A DNA stretch of 6,995 nt from Flavobacteriales bacterium UBA2426 (lineage in GTDB: Bacteria > Bacteroidota > Bacteroidia > Flavobacteriales_F > PHOS-HE28): contig DDRC01000213.1 of NCBI GenBank assembly GCA_002342985.1, forward strand, positions 1 to 6,995, in the 5' to 3' direction. The notes beneath the pieces were generated by a model. It was given only the letters and a program-made list of their open reading frames with translations, searched no databases and was not told the origin of the DNA. Shown here one piece after another: positions 1 through 5,992 of this stretch (its first letter is position 1; each line of letters starts with the position of its first letter). Position numbers and translations under genes: made by a program.

Positions 1-851
1 TCGCGGTAGTCGTAGAAGCCGCGGCCGCTCTTGCGGCCCATCATCCCGGCGGCCACCATCTGCCTGAGGCGCGGCGGGGCGGCGTAGCGCGGGTCTTTGG
101 TCTCCTCGTACATGGCCTCGGCGATGAAGAGCATGGTGTCCAGGCCCACGAAGTCCATGAGCTCGAAGGGCCCCATGGGGTGGTTCATGCCCAGCTTCAT
201 GGCGGTGTCGAAGTCCTCCTTGCTGGCCACGCCCTGCTCCAGGCCGCGGATGGCGTCCAGGCCGTAGGGCACGAAGAGCAGGTTGACGATGAAGCCGGGG
301 TTGTCCTTCAGAGCCACCACGATGCGCTTGTCCAACCGCTCCCCGAAGGCCCTGAGCGCCTGGTAGCTCTCCTCCGAGGTCTGCAGGCCGCGCACGAGCT
401 CCAGGAGGGGCATCACCGGCACGGGGTTGAAGAAGTGCATGCCGATGACCCTGGGTGCGGCGGTGCCGGCGCCCGCGGCGATCTCGGTGATGCTGATGCT
501 GCTGGTGTTGGTGGCGAGGATCGCCGATGCCGGAGCGTGGGCGTCGATGTCGCGGAAGATGCGGAGCTTCAGCTCGACTTGCTCGGTGGCGGCCTCCACC
601 ACGAGCTCGGCATCCTTCACGCCCGCGGCCAGGTCGGTGGTGGTGGCGATCGCGGCGAGCGCGGCGGCCTTCTGCTCCTCGGTCAGGGCGCCCTTGGCCA
701 CCTGGCGGTCCATGTTCTTTCCGATGGTGGCCATGGCCTTGTCCAGGCTGGCCTGTGCGATGTCGATGAGGGTGACGGCGTGCCCGCTCTGGGCGAAGAC
801 ATGGGCGATGCCATTGCCCATCTGGCCGGCACCGATGACGGAGATCTTCAT
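1..851 (-). CDS. 3-hydroxyacyl-CoA (3-hydroxybutyryl-CoA) dehydrogenase, 3' end cut by window
   Basis: Cytoplasmic NAD-dependent enzyme that interconverts (S)-3-hydroxyacyl-CoA and 3-oxoacyl-CoA in beta-oxidation or butanoate metabolism. The reading frame is open from the ATG at 851 to the window edge, giving 283 residues. That is almost the full length of the single-domain family (about 280-295), so only a few C-terminal residues should be missing. Seen directly: the Rossmann motif GAGQMG at residues 7-12, NTSS at 115-118, GMHFFNPVPVMPLLELV at 137-153 with the expected catalytic His139 and Glu151, Asn190 in GFIVN, NHPMGP at 223-228, and a C-terminal GRKSGRGFYDY. These match the family closely. 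One oddity is that the usual Arg after GFIVN is Leu191. It is the last visible gene of the minus-strand operon and starts 46 bases after the sugar-transferase stop, with no Shine-Dalgarno sequence. Substrate chain length cannot be read from the sequence, so hbd, paaH or fadB-like symbols are not assigned. Confidence 0.93.
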   Translation of the reverse strand, partial: MKISVIGAGQMGNGIAHVFAQSGHAVTLIDIAQASLDKAMATIGKNMDRQVAKGALTEEQKAAALAAIATTTDLAAGVKDAELVVEAATEQVELKLRIFRDIDAHAPASAILATNTSSISITEIAAGAGTAAPRVIGMHFFNPVPVMPLLELVRGLQTSEESYQALRAFGERLDKRIVVALKDNPGFIVNLLFVPYGLDAIRGLEQGVASKEDFDTAMKLGMNHPMGPFELMDFVGLDTMLFIAEAMYEETKDPRYAAPPRLRQMVAAGMMGRKSGRGFYDYR

Positions 852-871
852 GTTCAGGGATGGATGGACGG

Positions 872-879
872 CGAATGTA
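872..879 (-). promoter_or_regulatory. Possible -7 element (TACATTCG) ahead of the dehydrogenase
   Basis: On the minus strand the 46-base gap contains TACATTCG, one mismatch from the Bacteroidota -7 consensus TAnnTTTG, ending 20 bases before the ATG at 851. No TTG lies at the expected 19-21 base spacing; the nearest is only 12 bases upstream. It could give the dehydrogenase its own promoter inside the operon, but the support is weak. Confidence 0.25.
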
Positions 880-897
880 GCCCCGCCGCGCCAACGG

Positions 898-2313
898 TCA
901 TTTCCCGTCGCCCTTCAGGATGATGAGCACCGTATAGGCCAGGATCTTCAGGTCCACGGCCAGGCTCATGTTCTCGATGTAGAGGATGTCGTACTTCAAG
1001 CGGCGCACCATCTGCTCCACGTTCTCCGCGTAGCCGAATTTCACCTGCCCCCAGCTGGTGATGCCGGGCCGCACCTTGTGCAGGTGGCGGTAGTGCGGCG
1101 CCACCTCCAGGATGGCGTTGATGAAGTGCTGTCGCTCCGGTCGCGGGCCCACCAGGCTCATCTCGCCCTTGAGCACGTTCCAGAACTGCGGCAGCTCATC
1201 CATCCGCGTGCGGCGCATCCAGCGGCCGATCGGCGTGATGCGCGGATCGGTGGCGCTGCTGAGCTGCGGGCCGTTCCGCTCCGCATCGCAATACATGCTG
1301 CGGAACTTGATGATGCGGAACGGCCGGCCGTGCTTGCCGATCCGCTCCTGCCGGAAGAACACCGGCCCGGAGGAGCTCCACTTCACCAATACCGCCAGCA
1401 CCAGCAGCGCTGGGGCCAGGAGCAGCAGCGCCACGGCGCTCACCGCGATGTCCACCACGCGCTTCAGGGTGAACTGCCACGCCGGCATGATCTCCGGGTT
1501 CACCTCGATGAGCGGGGTGCCGAAGATGCTCGACATCTTCACCGATCCGGAGAGGATATCGTACATATCCGGGATCACCTTGATCCGCACGCCGGTGCCC
1601 TCCAGCTCGTTCATGATGCGGCTCATGTGCTCGTGCTCGCCGGAATCCACCGCGATGATGGCCTCCTCCACGCCGTGCTCCTGGATCACCTGCCGCAGCT
1701 GGTGCCATTTGCCGAGCCGGGGAAGGATGCCCGCCAATTGCTGGTCCCCGCCATTCACGTTCACGAATCCCACGAAACGGTTCCCCGGCGATTTGGGCAT
1801 GGCCTCGATCTCCTGGTACACGGCGAGCGCCCGCTCGTTGCCGCCGACGAGCACCGTGTTGAAGCCGATGCGCCGGCTGTGCACCTTGCGCACCGTGGCA
1901 CTGGTGATGAGGAAGCGCGCCGGGAAGGTGATGCCGAAGTGCAGCAGGAAGAGCGCGATGAAGGACTGGTAGTGATAGCGCGTGCTCGGGACCTGGTCAT
2001 CGAGCAGCAGCACGAAGAAGATGACCAGCACCCCCAGCGTCGTCACCAGCAGGGTCTGGCCCAGCTCCTTGGTGCGGAACCGGCGGAACACATCGCGGTA
2101 GCCGCCGATCGCCGTGTAGAGCCCGAACCAGAACAGGGGAACCAGCACGAGCCCCTTGTAGAAGTTGGCGTCCAGCTCCAGGGGCGGCGCATAGCCCAGC
2201 TTCATCGGGTCGAGTTCCGCCTTGCGGTACAGGTAGAACAGGGACCAGGCCACCGCTGATCCGATCACATCGGCGATCACGTACTTGGCCACCAGTGCCC
2301 GTCGCGAGGTCAT
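898..2313 (-). CDS. Polyprenyl-phosphate glycosylphosphotransferase (WcaJ-type initiating sugar transferase)
   Basis: Integral inner-membrane enzyme that transfers a sugar-1-phosphate from a nucleotide sugar to undecaprenyl phosphate, the first step of exopolysaccharide, capsule or O-unit assembly. Its 471 residues are normal for the long WcaJ-like class. Layout: four hydrophobic segments near residues 9-29, 50-70, 86-104 and 117-135; a Rossmann-like region of the CoA_binding_3 type about 150-260 (VLVGGNERA at 154-162); then the catalytic bacterial sugar-transferase domain from about 284. The catalytic part has KRVVDIA, a hydrophobic re-entrant helix at 288-310, GPVFFRQERIG, FRIIKFRSM at 332-340, the DELPQ motif with the probable catalytic Asp372-Glu373 pair, and SLVGPRPE at 386-393. 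All key motifs look intact. Its ATG overlaps the stop of the upstream lipoprotein gene in ATGA, so translation is probably coupled. The sugar used is not readable; the family includes glucose, galactose and N-acetylhexosamine enzymes. No glycosyltransferase, flippase or polymerase genes lie nearby, so the rest of the pathway is elsewhere. Confidence 0.93.
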   Translation of the reverse strand: MTSRRALVAKYVIADVIGSAVAWSLFYLYRKAELDPMKLGYAPPLELDANFYKGLVLVPLFWFGLYTAIGGYRDVFRRFRTKELGQTLLVTTLGVLVIFFVLLLDDQVPSTRYHYQSFIALFLLHFGITFPARFLITSATVRKVHSRRIGFNTVLVGGNERALAVYQEIEAMPKSPGNRFVGFVNVNGGDQQLAGILPRLGKWHQLRQVIQEHGVEEAIIAVDSGEHEHMSRIMNELEGTGVRIKVIPDMYDILSGSVKMSSIFGTPLIEVNPEIMPAWQFTLKRVVDIAVSAVALLLLAPALLVLAVLVKWSSSGPVFFRQERIGKHGRPFRIIKFRSMYCDAERNGPQLSSATDPRITPIGRWMRRTRMDELPQFWNVLKGEMSLVGPRPERQHFINAILEVAPHYRHLHKVRPGITSWGQVKFGYAENVEQMVRRLKYDILYIENMSLAVDLKILAYTVLIILKGDGK

Positions 2314-3176
2314 GGCTCGATGCGCAGGAGCTTGATGTTGTCGAAATAGACCTGGGCCGACGACCGCCCCGTGGGCAGCTGGGCGGAGATGAAGAGGTCC
2401 CGCTCGCTGACGTTGCTGTTGAAGAATCCGCTCAGGTCCACGTACACCTTGTTCCAGGCCAGGGTGCCATCCGCGCGCTGGGTGGGGGGCAGGTAGATGT
2501 AAGGCTCATAGCGCTGCTGGCCGCCGGCGAAGTAGAGGAGGCCAACGGTGATGGTCGCATCGCCCTGGTGGTCGATCTCCAGGAAGGCCGGCCCTCCGTA
2601 GGATTCGAAGTCCTCGTCCGTCTGCACGCGGGCGAAGGGATGCTCCGCGTCCAGTCTGAACCCCGCGCAGGGCGAGTCCCCGAGGAAGTTGACATCGGGG
2701 TTCATCGCCGGGGTGAAGCGGATGAGGGCGGTATCGCTGTCATCGGCCATCTGGAACTGGCTGAAGGGGTCCTCGAAGCCCTCGTTCCATACCGCCGTCT
2801 CGGCCGTGTAGGCCGTGGCGGGCTGAACCACCACGGTGGCCCCCCGCTGCAACTGCACCGTTCCGGACCACGCTGTATAGAATGGATACCGCAAGCGGTC
2901 GTCGAAGGTGCCGTTGCGCTTGATGGCGGGCTCCAGCGCCAGCTTGCGGCTCCCTTCCCCGAGCAGGGGTATCCGCGCGGGCAGCTCCCACACCCCGATG
3001 AGCTCATCGTCCAGGGTCACCCAGGCGTCGGTGACCTTGATGGTCGCGGCGCCCTGCGCCGATGCCGTCGTCATGGTGAAGGCCTGCACATCGGCATAGG
3101 CCGGCACAGCATCGCCCTTGGAGCAGCCCAAGGCAAGGCCGCAGAGCGGAAGCATGACGGGCAGGGTTCTTGGCAT
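2310..3176 (-). CDS. Uncharacterised lipoprotein with PEGA-like and jelly-roll-like regions
   Basis: 288 residues from the ATG at 3176. A TTG immediately upstream is in frame but less likely as a start. The N-terminus is a short lipoprotein signal, MPR followed by a hydrophobic stretch ending LALGC, giving a lipidated Cys18 followed by SKGD. This suggests export and membrane anchoring, possibly on the cell surface. Residues about 47-90 (TDAWVTLDDELIGVWELPARI, then a LLGEGSRKLAL run) have the rhythm of a PEGA-like beta domain: a short strand, a turn with an acidic pair, IG, then 'G..kl.l'. From about 131 (WNEGFEDPF) to the end the pattern resembles a carbohydrate-binding jelly roll, with WNKVYVDLSGFF and a closing strand VYFDNIKLL at 276-284. 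Both fold assignments are inference from pattern; no enzyme motif is visible. I recall unnamed Bacteroidota lipoproteins of this build but no function. It lies 46 bases after the oxidoreductase and overlaps the sugar transferase by four bases, which points to a role in handling a glycan or in its export. Confidence 0.8.
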   Translation of the reverse strand: MPRTLPVMLPLCGLALGCSKGDAVPAYADVQAFTMTTASAQGAATIKVTDAWVTLDDELIGVWELPARIPLLGEGSRKLALEPAIKRNGTFDDRLRYPFYTAWSGTVQLQRGATVVVQPATAYTAETAVWNEGFEDPFSQFQMADDSDTALIRFTPAMNPDVNFLGDSPCAGFRLDAEHPFARVQTDEDFESYGGPAFLEIDHQGDATITVGLLYFAGGQQRYEPYIYLPPTQRADGTLAWNKVYVDLSGFFNSNVSERDLFISAQLPTGRSSAQVYFDNIKLLRIEP

Positions 3177-3222
3177 CAAGGGGCAGGGGGAAACGCAGCG
3201 CGCGTCGGATCAGTATGCGGGC

Positions 3223-4209
3223 TCACGGATTTATCGCGGCCATCCGCTCGAGCACCAGCAATGCGGTGCGGAGCGCCTCGGTGGCCTGGGCGAGGGTCAC
3301 GGTGGGCGCGCTGCCTTCCCGGATGCTGTGCGCGAAGCTGCGCAGCTCCTCGCGGATCGCGTTGGTGGGCTGCACGGCCGGCTTCTCGAACGAGATCTCG
3401 CGTCGGCCTTTGCCGGCACCGAGGTCCATGACCACCGCGAAGGGGTCGGGCTCGCCCTCCACCGCGCGCATCCGCACGATCTCCGATTCCTTGGCGAGCA
3501 TGTCCACCGCGATGTAGGCATCGCGCTGGAAGAACCGGCTCTTGCGCATGTTCTTCAGGCTGATGCGGCTGGCGGTGAGGTTGGCCACGCAGCCATTGGC
3601 GAAGGCGATCCGTGCATTGGCGATGTCCGGCGTGTCGCTCACCACGGCCACCCCGCTTGCGATCACCTCCCGCACCGGGCTCTTCACCACGCTCAGCACC
3701 AGGTCGATGTCATGGATCATCAGGTCGAGCACCACGCTCACGTCGGTGCCGCGCGGATTGAACTGGGCGAGCCGGTGCGCTTCGATGAACATGGGCTCCC
3801 GGAAGAAGGGCTGCGCCGCGAGGAAGGCGGGGTTGAACCGCTCTACATGGCCCACCTGCACGGTACAGCCCCGGTCGGCGGCGAGGGCGGCCAGCTCCTC
3901 GGCCTCCCGCACCGTGGTCGTCACCGGCTTCTCGATGAACGCGTGGAGCCCTCGGCCCAAGGCAGCCTTGGCCAAGGCATGGTGCGTGATGGTGGGGGTG
4001 ACGATGTCCACGGCATCCACCGCGGTGAGCAGCTCCTCCGGGGTGCTGAAGGCAGGCACGCCGAACTCTTCCCGGATGGCCTCCGCGCGTGCGGGGTCCG
4101 CATCATGGAAGCCGACGAGCTCGAGCTCCGGCACCTCCCGGGCCTGTTGCATGTGGATGCGGCCCAGGTGCCCTGCGCCCAACACACCGATCCGTATCCG
4201 GTCACCCAT
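3223..4209 (-). CDS. Gfo/Idh/MocA-family oxidoreductase, UDP-GlcNAc 3-dehydrogenase-like
   Basis: 328 residues from the ATG at 4209. The frame stays open upstream to about 4299, but that extension would cross the divergent promoter region and overlap the pcm start. The chosen start places the Rossmann motif GAGHLGRIH at residues 11-19, as usual for the family. Other motifs are EKP at 93-95 (Lys94, expected to be important for catalysis), VQVGHVERFNP at 117-127 and DLMIHDIDL at 162-170 with His166. The GAGHLG...EKP...GHVERFNP combination is, from memory, that of GnnA-like enzymes, which oxidise C3 of UDP-GlcNAc using NAD+ in making aminosugars for lipid A. No partner aminotransferase (GnnB-like) or acyltransferase is present here, so the exact substrate is a hypothesis; the general class is secure. 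It is cytoplasmic and the first gene of the minus-strand operon. A nucleotide-sugar role would fit the downstream sugar transferase. Confidence 0.88.
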   Translation of the reverse strand: MGDRIRIGVLGAGHLGRIHMQQAREVPELELVGFHDADPARAEAIREEFGVPAFSTPEELLTAVDAVDIVTPTITHHALAKAALGRGLHAFIEKPVTTTVREAEELAALAADRGCTVQVGHVERFNPAFLAAQPFFREPMFIEAHRLAQFNPRGTDVSVVLDLMIHDIDLVLSVVKSPVREVIASGVAVVSDTPDIANARIAFANGCVANLTASRISLKNMRKSRFFQRDAYIAVDMLAKESEIVRMRAVEGEPDPFAVVMDLGAGKGRREISFEKPAVQPTNAIREELRSFAHSIREGSAPTVTLAQATEALRTALLVLERMAAINP

Positions 4210-4218
4210 CTCTGGCTT

Positions 4219-4244
4219 GCCCTTCGGCGCTTTCTGCGAAGGGC
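4219..4244 (-). promoter_or_regulatory. Hairpin in the 5' leader of the oxidoreductase gene
   Basis: A perfect 8-base inverted repeat, GCCCTTCG at 4219-4226 and CGAAGGGC at 4237-4244, with a 10-base spacer. It lies between the putative -7 element at 4247-4254 and the ATG at 4209, ending nine bases before that ATG. If transcription begins a few bases after the -7 element, much of the hairpin would form at the very 5' end of the mRNA. There is no T tract on either strand next to it, so it does not look like a terminator. It could be an operator, an mRNA-stability element or chance in GC-rich DNA. Confidence 0.35.
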
Positions 4245-4246
4245 GG

Positions 4247-4254
4247 CAAAAATA
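4247..4254 (-). promoter_or_regulatory. Putative Bacteroidota -7 element (TATTTTTG) for the minus-strand operon
   Basis: The minus strand reads TATTTTTG, an exact match to TAnnTTTG, 37 bases upstream of the oxidoreductase ATG. It sits in the only AT-rich patch of an otherwise GC-rich gap. No clear TTG or TTTG is found 19-21 bases upstream, so the -33 half is missing or degenerate. It is the best candidate for the promoter of the four-gene operon. Confidence 0.5.
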
Positions 4255-4279
4255 GAAGTGCATTCCACCGGTGCTCGGG

Positions 4280-4287
4280 TACATTTG
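4280..4287 (+). promoter_or_regulatory. Putative -7 element (TACATTTG) for pcm
   Basis: Exact TAnnTTTG match whose last base is 10 bases before the pcm ATG at 4298. The position expected for the -33 element (about 4257-4260) reads AGTG, a poor match to TTTG. If used, transcription would begin only about five bases before the ATG, giving a nearly leaderless mRNA. It faces away from the minus-strand -7 element at 4247-4254. Confidence 0.45.
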
Positions 4288-4297
4288 GCGCCGGACC

Positions 4298-4960
4298 ATG
4301 AAGAGCGGAGCGAACGCGGACGATTATCGTCACCAAGGCCTTCGCCGGAAGCTGGTGGAGCACCTGCGCGGTAAAGGCATCACCTCGGAACCCGTGCTGC
4401 AGGCCATCGGCAAGGTGCCGCGCCACCAGTTCATCGACGATTCGGCCTTCCTGGTGCGCGCCTATGAGGATGCCGCATTCCCCATCCCCTGCGGCCAGAC
4501 CATCTCCCAACCGTATACCGTGGCCTTTCAGACCGAGTTGCTCGAACTGCGGCCCGGGCATCGCGTGCTGGAGGTGGGGACCGGCAGCGGCTACCAGACC
4601 GCCGTGCTCTGCGAGCTGGGCGCCCGGGTGTTCAGCATCGAACGGCACCGGCCGCTCTACCTGCAGACCAAGGAGCGCCTTGCCCGGATGGGCTACAAGG
4701 TCATGCTCTTCCATGGCGACGGATTCATCGGTTTGGAGCGGGAAGCGCCGTTCGACCGGGTATTGGTCACCTGCGGGGCCCCCTTCATCCCCGAGGCGCT
4801 CATCGGCCAACTCAAGCCGGGGGGGCGCTTGGTGATCCCGGTGGGGGAGGGCGCCGTGCAACGGATGATGCTCATCCAGAAGGGAGCGGATGGCCGCCTG
4901 AGCACCGAGGCGAAGGGCGATTTCCGGTTCGTTCCCATGCTCGCCGACAAGGCGAGCTGA
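4298..4960 (+). CDS. pcm: Protein-L-isoaspartate O-methyltransferase
   Basis: Cytoplasmic protein-repair enzyme that uses S-adenosylmethionine to methylate L-isoaspartyl (and D-aspartyl) residues formed by ageing of Asp and Asn, starting their return to normal aspartate. 220 residues from the ATG at 4298, within the usual 205-220. Visible signatures: GQTISQP at 66-72, the family's substrate-side motif; SAM motif I VLEVGTGSGYQTAVL at 90-104; VFSIER at 111-116, whose Glu should bind the ribose; GDG at 140-142; FDRVLVTCGAP at 152-162; LKPGGRLVIPVG at 172-183; FVPM at 211-214. A GTG at 4271 would add nine residues, but it lies upstream of the putative -7 element and the added segment does not look like the family. 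There is no Shine-Dalgarno sequence. It is divergent from the oxidoreductase operon and apparently monocistronic. No clear terminator follows: only a loose GAGGC/GCCTC pair is seen between 4970 and 5025. Confidence 0.95.
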   Translation: MKSGANADDYRHQGLRRKLVEHLRGKGITSEPVLQAIGKVPRHQFIDDSAFLVRAYEDAAFPIPCGQTISQPYTVAFQTELLELRPGHRVLEVGTGSGYQTAVLCELGARVFSIERHRPLYLQTKERLARMGYKVMLFHGDGFIGLEREAPFDRVLVTCGAPFIPEALIGQLKPGGRLVIPVGEGAVQRMMLIQKGADGRLSTEAKGDFRFVPMLADKAS

Positions 4961-5058
4961 CCGGATTCGCGAGGCATTCCGCTCAACCCGAGGGATTTAG
5001 CCTCATTCGCCGTTCGTCGACCTTTTCAACAATCAGGTCGGTAGTGAACAGCCCTTCG

Positions 5059-5089
5059 TTGACAATGCGAAATGCCGTTTCTATGTTTG
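5059..5089 (+). promoter_or_regulatory. Putative promoter (-33 TTG, -7 TATGTTTG) for the barrel/lipoprotein unit
   Basis: TTG at 5059-5061 (in the context GTTGACA) and TATGTTTG at 5082-5089 are separated by 20 bases. This fits the Bacteroidota sigma-factor pattern of TTG or TTTG, about 19-21 bases, then TAnnTTTG. It is the best complete promoter in the window. A start a few bases after 5089 would leave a leader of about 55 bases. Confidence 0.6.
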
Positions 5090-5103
5090 CGCCCCGCCAG
5101 ACC

Positions 5104-5111
5104 TACATTTG
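5104..5111 (+). promoter_or_regulatory. Second -7-like element (TACATTTG) ahead of the barrel gene
   Basis: Another exact TAnnTTTG match, 22 bases after the first. Its upstream partner is less clear: TTTG at 5086-5089 is only 14 bases away and the TTT at 5078-5080 is about 23 bases away. It may be a second start site, giving a leader of about 33 bases, or a decoy. The following leader (about 5119-5148) is A-rich and lacks a Shine-Dalgarno sequence, as is usual for strongly translated genes in this phylum. Confidence 0.4.
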
Positions 5112-5148
5112 GCCGGGCAAAAACAGGTAAAAAACCAAACCACACCCA

Positions 5149-5967
5149 ATGAAAAAGACAGTACTGTCCTTTGCGTTGCTGGGCATCTGCTCGCTGGCGA
5201 GCGCCCAGCTGTCCACCCGGGAGAATCAGGATACCCGCTACAAGTTCGGCGCCCGTCCGGTGGCCGGCGACTATGCGCTGGTGTTCGGTCTCGACCTGAG
5301 CAAGCCCGAGTTCGCCGAGGGCGAGCGTGAGGTGTCCGGCTGGAACGCGTTCATGCGCGGCAACCTGATCACGGGCAAGAAGTTCATCGCCGACGACATG
5401 GCCATCCGCGCCGGTCTGCGCCTCACCCGTTCTTCGCGCACGATCAAGGCTGAGCTGGATTCGAACCAGTTCGTTCCCTCCAGCCTGGCCGAGTTCGAGT
5501 TCCGCGAGAGCACCCGCGAGTACATGCTGGTGCCCGGTATCGAAAAGCACTTCAGCAACAGCAACATCTTCGACGTGTACGTGGCCGGTGACCTGTTCCT
5601 CGGCTTCGGTCGCGACAAGAGCGTTGAGTCCTACATCTACCGCGATACCGACTTCAACTCGTCCATCACCCGCACCACCCCCTACACCATCGTCGGTCTG
5701 GGCGGTATCATCGGTGTGAACGTGTTCGTGCTCGACCTGCCCCTGAGCGTGGGCCTGGAGTACGGCCTCAGCGCCTTCTGGCAGATGGGCAACCGCACCA
5801 AGAACGAGGTGGAGAGCGGCAGCGACTCCTACGAGTACTACACCGTGGGCAACGACCCCAGCAGCGAGAGCGGCGCCAATGTGCAGTACAGCAGCGTGAA
5901 GCAGCGCTACATGACCATGAACAGCAACGACCAGGTGCGTCTGGTGCTGAACCTGTACTTCAACTAA
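5149..5967 (+). CDS. Probable outer-membrane beta-barrel protein, function unknown
   Basis: 272 residues. A standard signal peptide begins MKK, has a hydrophobic core, and ends with a cleavage-type ASA before Gln20. The mature part is built of alternating polar and hydrophobic stretches rich in Tyr, Phe and Gly, for example DVYVAGDLFLGFG and VFVLDLPLSVGLEYGLSAFW. It ends LVLNLYFN, an amphipathic aromatic strand typical of the closing strand of outer-membrane barrels. The size would suit a barrel of 8-12 strands. No named family is recognised; the barrel call is inference from the pattern. A long Ser/Tyr/Asn-rich stretch near residues 220-255 could be an extracellular loop. Codon choice is strongly biased to C-ending codons plus GGT and CGT, more than in the minus-strand genes, and the gene has the best promoter in the window, so high expression is likely. 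The next gene begins 25 bases after its TAA and is probably co-transcribed. Confidence 0.8.
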   Translation: MKKTVLSFALLGICSLASAQLSTRENQDTRYKFGARPVAGDYALVFGLDLSKPEFAEGEREVSGWNAFMRGNLITGKKFIADDMAIRAGLRLTRSSRTIKAELDSNQFVPSSLAEFEFRESTREYMLVPGIEKHFSNSNIFDVYVAGDLFLGFGRDKSVESYIYRDTDFNSSITRTTPYTIVGLGGIIGVNVFVLDLPLSVGLEYGLSAFWQMGNRTKNEVESGSDSYEYYTVGNDPSSESGANVQYSSVKQRYMTMNSNDQVRLVLNLYFN

Positions 5968-5992
5968 GAATCACTACGTAACCACAGCAGCA

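Noticed and set aside
427..2259. A very long plus-strand open frame of about 610 codons opposite the dehydrogenase and sugar-transferase genes.
   Set aside because: It runs antisense to two genes with complete, convincing family motifs and crosses their junction. Its product is His/Arg/Ala-rich with no recognisable motif. GC-rich DNA with biased third positions often lacks stops on the opposite strand.
4271..4297. GTG start giving pcm nine extra residues.
   Set aside because: The GTG lies upstream of the TACATTTG element, which would have to be transcribed and translated. The extra residues do not resemble the family, and the ATG at 4298 gives a normal length.
4210..4299. N-terminal extension of the oxidoreductase by 30 residues to the ATG at 4299.
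   Set aside because: It would put 40 residues before the Rossmann glycine motif, cross the putative promoter and hairpin, and overlap the start of the divergent pcm gene.
2295..4374. Two further long plus-strand open frames (about 378 and 418 codons) opposite the lipoprotein and oxidoreductase genes.
   Set aside because: Same shadow effect: no motif, skewed composition, and the opposite strand encodes a signal peptide or clear Rossmann enzyme motifs.
4202..4861. Minus-strand open frame of about 219 codons opposite pcm.
   Set aside because: pcm on the plus strand carries every methyltransferase signature; the antisense product has no motif and a His/Gly-rich shadow composition.
4961..5058. 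Possible terminator or small gene after pcm.
   Set aside because: Only a 5-base GAGGC/GCCTC pair with a very long loop and no T tract was seen, and no frame with a plausible start and coding character.
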